Positions 12,010 to 16,426 of a DNA stretch of 16,426 nt are shown here, piece by piece. How positions within the stretch are numbered: the first letter of the stretch is position 1; each line of letters opens with the position of its first letter. The translations under genes were made by a program, and so were the position numbers. The stretch comes from Acidaminococcus fermentans (GTDB taxonomy: Bacteria > Bacillota_C > Negativicutes > Acidaminococcales > Acidaminococcaceae), in the NCBI GenBank assembly GCA_004555735.1, contig SFHH01000028.1, positions 1 through 16,426 on the forward strand, given 5' to 3'. Under the pieces are notes generated by a model. That model saw only the letters and a program-made list of their open reading frames with translations, did not search any database and was not told the DNA's origin.

Positions 12010-12564
12010 TCAGCTTTTCCACACTATTAAGGAGATTTTCGTATCTCCGTACTTTTCCTGCCGGCAATCCGTCCCTTCTGGCAGATACTGGGCCGGTTCT
12101 TCTGCCAGAGAATGTTCCAGCACCAGGAGCCCGCCCGGCTTCAATACCGGCCATTTGGCCAGGGCTTCCACCACCTTCTGGTTCAGCCCCTTGTCATAGG
12201 GAGGATCCGAAAAAATCACATCGAACCGCTTTCCCTGCTGGGCCACCATGGCCAGCCCGTTCACCGCATCCGTATGGATCAGGGTCACCGCTTCCCCGGC
12301 CCTTGCCTTCTCCACATTGGCCCGGACCAGTTTCAGGCTCTCCCGGCTCTTGTCAAAATAGACGATCTGTTCCGCTCCCCGGCTCCAGGCTTCCAGCCCC
12401 AGGTTCCCCGTGCCCGCAAAGGCATCCAGCACAGTACTGCCAGGGATCCTGGACTGGATGATATTGAACAGAGCTTCCTTCACCCGGTCCGCCGTGGGAC
12501 GCACTAGATAATTCTTTGGGGTCACCAGTTTCAGCCCCCTGGCTTTTCCCGTAATGATCCGCAT
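12010..12564 (-). CDS. rsmD: 16S rRNA (guanine(966)-N2)-methyltransferase RsmD
   Basis: A 184-residue SAM-dependent methyltransferase acting on G966 of 16S rRNA in the assembled 30S subunit. The family start MRIITGKARG and RPTADRVKEALFN (22-34) are diagnostic. Motif I is LDAFAGTGNLG (46-56) and the catalytic motif IV is DPPY (120-123). ATG 12562-12564 is preferred because AGAGG lies 8 bases upstream. A TTG two codons earlier would be only about 2 bases from it. The gene is divergent from the DUF4127 gene and heads the rsmD-coaD-coiled-coil group. Confidence 0.95.
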   Translation of the reverse strand: MRIITGKARGLKLVTPKNYLVRPTADRVKEALFNIIQSRIPGSTVLDAFAGTGNLGLEAWSRGAEQIVYFDKSRESLKLVRANVEKARAGEAVTLIHTDAVNGLAMVAQQGKRFDVIFSDPPYDKGLNQKVVEALAKWPVLKPGGLLVLEHSLAEEPAQYLPEGTDCRQEKYGDTKISLIVWKS

Positions 12565-12586
12565 ACACAAAACCTCTTCCGTACGT

Positions 12587-12592
12587 TATAAT
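12587..12592 (+). promoter_or_regulatory. -10 box in the rsmD / DUF4127 divergent spacer
   Basis: TATAAT at 12587-12592 lies 35 bases before the GTG start at 12628, within an A/T-rich 63-base spacer. The -35 region is weak and overlaps the rsmD start. The complementary strand also has TATATT-like sequences, so the rsmD promoter probably overlaps here. Confidence 0.4.
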
Positions 12593-12627
12593 ATAGTTTA
12601 TCATTCTATGAAAGGAGAGTCCCTGCT

Positions 12628-14283
12628 GTGCAAAAGAAACCCCTCCTGGCTTTCGCCCTGGGCTGCATCGCTGCCGCAGGTGTATTGTACCATACTCTGG
12701 CACCCAGAGGGGCTGTTTTTTCGCCCGGCTCCGTACCGACGGCGGAGAACTGGGCCCTTCTGCCCCTGGACAACCGGCCTCCCTGCCGGGATTTCACCGA
12801 AGAACTGGGCGCTCTGGGAGGCATCCATTTTACGGCTCCGCCCTATGCTTTGATGGACTGGTACGACGAGCCCGCCCATATTCCAGAACTGAAGGACTGG
12901 CTGGCCGGCATCCTGCCCCAGCAGCGGGGCGCTCTCCTTTCCACCGACCTTTTGCTTTTCGGCGGTCTCCTCCATTCCCGGATGGAACCTCTCACGGATC
13001 AGAAAGCGGGCGATTTCTTCACCTACCTGGAAGAGCTGAAGGAAGATAACCCGAACAAGCAGTTCTACCTGTATTCCATCATCCCCCGGCTCCTGATCAG
13101 CGACCATGTGCTGCCGGACCGGTGGTACCAGTGGCATCTCATGACCTGGACCATCAATATGGACAAAAAGATCCGGGGACTGCCCTATGACCGGGAAATG
13201 TACGAAGAAGTCAAAGCCCTGATCCCCATGGACCTGAAGTGGAAATACATCACCCTATACCGGGATAACGACCGGTTCAACCAGGAACTGGTCCAGTTCG
13301 TCACAGAAGAGAATTTGACGGATCTGGTGATCGGACAGGACGATGCCCATCCCTACGGCCTGCCCAACTACAACCGGCTGAATGCAGCAGCCTACCCCCA
13401 GTCCTACGACCTGCACCCGCCCATCTATACCTCCCAGGGAGCGGACGAACTGGGGACCCTGGCCGCCGTCCGGATCTACAGCCGGCGCACCGGCTACCGG
13501 CCGAAAATCAAAGTCCTCTACGGCTCGGAAAAGATGAAGGACTACACCCTCCATTTCGTCCCCCTGACCCTGGGCCAGATCGCAGAGGAAAAAATCAAAC
13601 TAGCCAACGGCACTGCCACAGATTCTCTGGAAGAGGCTGATTTCGTCCTGTACATCCACTGTGGGAGTGAAGAACCAGAAGCCTATACGGCCATCGCCCA
13701 GGATATCAAAGGATTGATGGAACAAAAACCCGTAGCCCTGGTAGACCTGTCCACCCGTTTTTCCGCGGGAGACTGCATCCTGCCCCACCTGATGGCCAAC
13801 GGGACGCCCCTCCCCCGGCTGCTGGCCTACTCCGGCTGGAACACCGCTTCCAATGCCATCGGTACGGCCGTAGCCCAGGGGACCATCGTATCCGGGCAGG
13901 CCCAAAGGCTACCCAAAGACCAGCTGCCGGCCCTGCTCAGTGCCAACTTCCGGTTCAACTATGCCCGTTTCCTGGATGACTGGGCTTATCAGAAGCTGAT
14001 CCGTCCCCATATGGCCGAACTCCAAGCCCTCAATGGCGTGGCCCCGGAGAAAGGCGGAGACTACCCCAATGCCGCCACCTGCTACCTGTCCCGGGAACTG
14101 GGGATCTACCACCAGATCTTCCTGTGGTACTGCCGTCAGTTCCCCTATTATCAGGACGGAAAGACCGCTTACTGGTTCCGGGACGCCCAGTTTGCCGTGA
14201 ACCTGCCCTGGGAACGGCCTTTTGAGATCCGGCTGAAGATTTTTCCGGAATTTGGCAAAGAACAGTTGACAAATGCCCACTGA
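12628..14283 (+). CDS. DUF4127 family protein, probably exported
   Basis: A 551-residue protein matching the DUF4127 family found in Firmicutes and related groups; no reaction is established. An N-terminal hydrophobic segment after a basic start (MQKKPLLAFALGCIAAAGVL) looks like a signal peptide or membrane anchor. Family landmarks follow: LPLDNRPPCRDF (about 45-56), FGGLLHSRM, GQDDAHPYGLPNYNRL (about 236-251), GADELGTLAAVRIYSR and YSGWNTASNAIGTAVAQG (about 409-426). The Asp/His-rich motifs hint at a metal-dependent hydrolase. This is an inference. GTG 12628 is chosen because AAAGGAGAG lies 8 bases upstream and it gives the exported N terminus. The last codons encode a consensus promoter for the following tRNA. 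No terminator separates them. Confidence 0.9.
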   Translation: MQKKPLLAFALGCIAAAGVLYHTLAPRGAVFSPGSVPTAENWALLPLDNRPPCRDFTEELGALGGIHFTAPPYALMDWYDEPAHIPELKDWLAGILPQQRGALLSTDLLLFGGLLHSRMEPLTDQKAGDFFTYLEELKEDNPNKQFYLYSIIPRLLISDHVLPDRWYQWHLMTWTINMDKKIRGLPYDREMYEEVKALIPMDLKWKYITLYRDNDRFNQELVQFVTEENLTDLVIGQDDAHPYGLPNYNRLNAAAYPQSYDLHPPIYTSQGADELGTLAAVRIYSRRTGYRPKIKVLYGSEKMKDYTLHFVPLTLGQIAEEKIKLANGTATDSLEEADFVLYIHCGSEEPEAYTAIAQDIKGLMEQKPVALVDLSTRFSAGDCILPHLMANGTPLPRLLAYSGWNTASNAIGTAVAQGTIVSGQAQRLPKDQLPALLSANFRFNYARFLDDWAYQKLIRPHMAELQALNGVAPEKGGDYPNAATCYLSRELGIYHQIFLWYCRQFPYYQDGKTAYWFRDAQFAVNLPWERPFEIRLKIFPEFGKEQLTNAH

Positions 14284-14294
14284 ACCTCTATAAT
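14266..14294 (+). promoter_or_regulatory. Perfect consensus promoter for tRNA-Pro, inside DUF4127 3' end
   Basis: TTGACA (14266-14271), 17 bases, TATAAT (14289-14294): an exact sigma-70-type consensus. The -35 box encodes part of the last residues of the DUF4127 protein and the stop codon lies in the spacer. The tRNA begins 13 bases after the -10 box. Confidence 0.9.
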
Positions 14295-14307
14295 CTATTT
14301 GTGTTGT

Positions 14308-14384
14308 CGGGGCGTAGCGCAGTTTGGTAGCGCGCTTGGTTCGGGACTAAGAGGCCGCAGGTTCGAATCCTGTCGCCCCGACCA
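14308..14384 (+). tRNA. tRNA-Pro (anticodon CGG)
   Basis: A 77-base cloverleaf with encoded CCA. Acceptor CGGGGCG (14308-14314) pairs with CGCCCCG. The D arm is GCGCAGTTTGGTAGCGC. The anticodon stem CTTGG/CTAAG has loop TTCGGGA, giving anticodon CGG (14342-14344), proline CCG. The T arm is GCAGG-TTCGAAT-CCTGT. The C1-G72 acceptor start is typical of bacterial proline tRNAs. Confidence 0.96.
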
Positions 14385-14398
14385 TATTGAAAATGGCA

Positions 14399-14426
14399 AG
14401 CCGTCACCTCCGGGTGGCGGCTTTTT
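14399..14426 (+). terminator. Terminator of tRNA-Pro
   Basis: AGCCGTCACC (14399-14408) pairs with GGTGGCGGCT (14413-14422) with one G-U pair, a 4-base loop, and five T (14422-14426). Confidence 0.9.
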
Positions 14427-14441
14427 GTGTAGAAAGACAAT

Positions 14442-14580
14442 AGAGGTCAGACCCGGCCCTTCGGGCCTGTCAGAAGTCAGATGCCAGCTTGTTGGCGATA
14501 AGCAGAAGGACTCTGCTGCTACGCCGAACAAAGCTGACGTCTGACGTCTCAAGGCCCATCAGGGCCGGTTCTGACTTCTT
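14442..14580. repeat. Element C: 139-bp near-complete palindrome
   Basis: The left arm (14442-14506) and the right arm (14512-14580) are imperfect inverted copies. They are roughly four-fifths complementary by eye across about 65 bases, closing on a 5-base loop AGGAC between AGCAGA and TCTGCT. Each arm carries its own small hairpin, GGCCC-TTC-GGGCC on the left and GGCCC-ATCA-GGGCC on the right. CTGACGT-CTGACGT-CTCAAGG on the right is in heptamer phase. The right arm recurs at 5225-5272. No open reading frame. It fills the middle of the 289-base gap between tRNA-Pro and the restriction-modification gene. Confidence 0.8.
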
Positions 14581-14609
14581 ACCATGCCCCCTGAATGGCC
14601 GTACATTGA

Positions 14610-14640
14610 TTGATTCAAGCATAAAGAAATATGATACAAT
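14610..14640 (+). promoter_or_regulatory. Candidate promoter of restriction-modification gene
   Basis: GATACAAT gives a -10 of TACAAT at 14635-14640. TTGATT (14610-14615) lies 19 bases upstream, longer than optimal. It is about 34 bases before the ATG and just outside element C. Confidence 0.5.
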
Positions 14641-14673
14641 ACACCCAATAGAACTTTGTTATGGGGGATGGAC

Positions 14674-16426
14674 ATGGAAGATCAGAAACGACAAGCAGCT
14701 AAGGATTTTGCAGAATATTGGCAAGATAAAGGCTACGAAAAGGGAGAAAGTCAAAAGTTCTGGCTTTCCCTCCTTCGTGACGTCTATGGGGTATCCCACC
14801 CGGAACGGTATATCAGCTTTGAGGACCAGGTCCACCTGGACCATACCAGCTTCATAGATGGAATGATTCCCTCTACCCATGTGATGATTGAACAGAAAGG
14901 CCGGAACAAGAACCTGAAAGCAGCCATCAAGCAATCGGACGGTTCCCGACTAAGCCCATTTGTCCAAGCCAAACGGTACATTACCGAACTCCCGGTCAGC
15001 ATGCACCCCAAATACGTGATTACCTGCAACTTCCAGGAGTTCCTGATTTATGACATGGACAATCCCCAGGGAGAACCGGAACAGCTCCTGCTGAAGAACC
15101 TGCCCAAGGAATACTACCGTTTGAATTTCCTGGTCAATGAAAAAAGCAAAATTCTGAAACTGGAAGAAGAAATCTCCGTGAAGGCCGGGGATTTGGTGGG
15201 GAAAATGTACGATGCCCTCCGGAAACAGTACCTGGATCCGGATTCCGACCACGCCCAGAAGAGCCTGAACATCCTGTGCGTCCGGCTGGTATTCTGTCTG
15301 TATGCAGAAGATGCCGGTGTTTTCGGCAGCCACAGCCAGTTCCATGACTATCTGGAAACCTACCGGACCCGGAATCTCCGGGATGCCCTGATTAAATTAT
15401 TCCGTATTCTGGACCAGAAACCGGAAGACCGTGATCCTTATGAGGCCCCGGAACTGCTGGCCTTCCCCTATGTGAACGGTGGTCTTTTTGCCGATGAAAA
15501 CATCGAAATCCCCCGGATAGACGAAGAAATCGCTGAACTACTGATTAAAGAGTGCAGCGAGCAGTTCGACTGGTCCGAGATCAGCCCCACCATCTTCGGT
15601 GCCGTGTTCGAAAGCACCTTGAACCCGGATACCCGGCGGAAAGGCGGGATGCACTACACCAGTATCGAGAACATCCATAAGGTCATTGACCCCCTGTTCC
15701 TGGATGATTTGAAGAAGGAACTGGAAGAAATAAAGAGCATCCAGGTGGAAAACACCCGGAAGAAGCGTCTGGTGGCCTACCAGGAGAAGCTGGCTTCCCT
15801 GAAATTCCTGGATCCGGCCTGTGGCAGCGGAAACTTTCTGACAGAAACCTATCTGTCCCTGCGAAAGCTGGAAAATGAAGCCGTTTCCTGCTACTATGAA
15901 GGCCAGATGGTACTGGGAGACTTTGTAGACCCCATCAAAGTATCCATCAGTCAATTCTACGGCATTGAAATCAACGACTTTGCTGTAACCGTAGCAAAGA
16001 CGGCCCTGTGGATTGCCGAAAGCCAGATGATCCAGGCAACACAGAAGATTGTCCACATGGACATTGATTTCCTGCCCCTAACCACCAATGCTTTCATCCA
16101 TGAAGGAAATGCTTTAAGAATGAAATGGGAAGAGATACTCCCTGTCTCTGATTTAGTTCGATTAATTGGTAATCCGCCATTTCGAGGATATACATATCAA
16201 TCACTAGAGCAAAAAAAGGACTTAGCAGCAACTTTTGTTGACAGGAATGGCCATACTTATAAAAATTCTAAAAAGATTGATTATGTAGCAGGCTGGTATT
16301 TTAAAGCTTCTCAATATATAAATACGACAAAAGCCAGAGCAGCTTTTGTTTCTACTAACAGTATTACGCAAGGTGAACAAGTTTCGATAATTTGGAAACC
16401 GATAATTGATAGATTTGGAACCCATA
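14674..16426 (+). CDS. MmeI-like single-chain restriction-modification enzyme, 3' end outside window
   Basis: The first 584 codons of a large enzyme of the MmeI (type IIL/IIG) group, which fuses endonuclease, N6-adenine methyltransferase and target recognition in one chain. The N-terminal nuclease site is plausible: Asp62 with IEQKG (Glu73-x-Lys75), a PD-(D/E)xK arrangement. A helical spacer follows. The methyltransferase has HYTSIENI, motif I DPACGSGNFL (380-389) and motif IV NPPF (500-503), then AFVSTNSITQGEQV. The target recognition domain is beyond the edge. ATG 14674 is chosen with GGGGGA-GG upstream; the in-frame ATG at 14668 has no spacer. G+C falls from about 50-57% to about 25-38% after roughly 16090, unlike the rest of the gene. 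If the nuclease residues were degenerate it would act as a solitary methyltransferase. Confidence 0.9.
   Translation, partial: MEDQKRQAAKDFAEYWQDKGYEKGESQKFWLSLLRDVYGVSHPERYISFEDQVHLDHTSFIDGMIPSTHVMIEQKGRNKNLKAAIKQSDGSRLSPFVQAKRYITELPVSMHPKYVITCNFQEFLIYDMDNPQGEPEQLLLKNLPKEYYRLNFLVNEKSKILKLEEEISVKAGDLVGKMYDALRKQYLDPDSDHAQKSLNILCVRLVFCLYAEDAGVFGSHSQFHDYLETYRTRNLRDALIKLFRILDQKPEDRDPYEAPELLAFPYVNGGLFADENIEIPRIDEEIAELLIKECSEQFDWSEISPTIFGAVFESTLNPDTRRKGGMHYTSIENIHKVIDPLFLDDLKKELEEIKSIQVENTRKKRLVAYQEKLASLKFLDPACGSGNFLTETYLSLRKLENEAVSCYYEGQMVLGDFVDPIKVSISQFYGIEINDFAVTVAKTALWIAESQMIQATQKIVHMDIDFLPLTTNAFIHEGNALRMKWEEILPVSDLVRLIGNPPFRGYTYQSLEQKKDLAATFVDRNGHTYKNSKKIDYVAGWYFKASQYINTTKARAAFVSTNSITQGEQVSIIWKPIIDRFGTH

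Noticed and set aside
12554..12853. Alternative frame starting upstream of the DUF4127 gene
   Set aside because: It overlaps the DUF4127 signal peptide region in another frame and ends without family features.
14295..14552. Open frames over tRNA-Pro and element C on both strands
   Set aside because: They translate a tRNA, its terminator and a palindromic repeat, and have no ribosome binding site.

Overview
The window (about 57% G+C by eye until its last 330 bases) looks like a chromosomal segment of a Negativicutes bacterium (Gram-negative Firmicutes), most likely Acidaminococcus or a close relative. The evidence is the Firmicutes-type cluster phoH-ybeY-cdd-era-recO, the linkage of rsmD, coaD and a small coiled-coil protein, strong AGGAGG-like ribosome binding sites, frequent GTG/TTG starts, and tRNA genes with encoded CCA ends. 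The genus is inferred from gene content and has not been tested by a search.

Layout. (1) 1-3091: a carboxylate metabolism module. A MatC-type carboxylate transporter (cut by the window edge) and a PrpF-family isomerase are co-oriented on the minus strand. A LysR-type regulator is divergent from them, and the 338-base spacer between holds a perfect 15-bp T-N11-A operator. (2) 3397-6741, minus strand: ADP-ribosylglycohydrolase-fold protein, exonuclease III, an unrecognised multi-spanning membrane protein and recO. The last two genes overlap. (3) 6731-10548, minus strand: a CorC-like CBS protein lacking its DUF21 domain, era, cytidine deaminase, ybeY and phoH, mostly overlapping or tightly spaced. 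(4) 10636-10865: a solitary tRNA-Val(GAC) with a near-consensus promoter and two tandem terminators. (5) 10877-12564, minus strand: an F-ATPase-b-like coiled-coil protein, coaD and rsmD. (6) 12628-14384, plus strand: a DUF4127 protein whose 3' end carries a perfect TTGACA-N17-TATAAT promoter, then tRNA-Pro(CGG). (7) 14674-end: the N-terminal 584 codons of a single-chain MmeI-like (type IIL/IIG) restriction-modification enzyme whose base composition drops sharply near its end.

The least explained structure is a set of non-coding elements in the gaps. Two elements of about 200 bp (3123-3345 and 4214-4408) begin and end with inverted arrays of degenerate heptamers (GTCACTG / CAGTGAC). A third of about 139 bp (14442-14580) folds almost completely back on itself. 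Its right arm recurs as a solo copy at 5225-5272, where it supplies the last codons and stop of a membrane protein gene. All are built in heptamer phase. They look like one family of short, possibly mobile or amplifying, hairpin elements without coding capacity.
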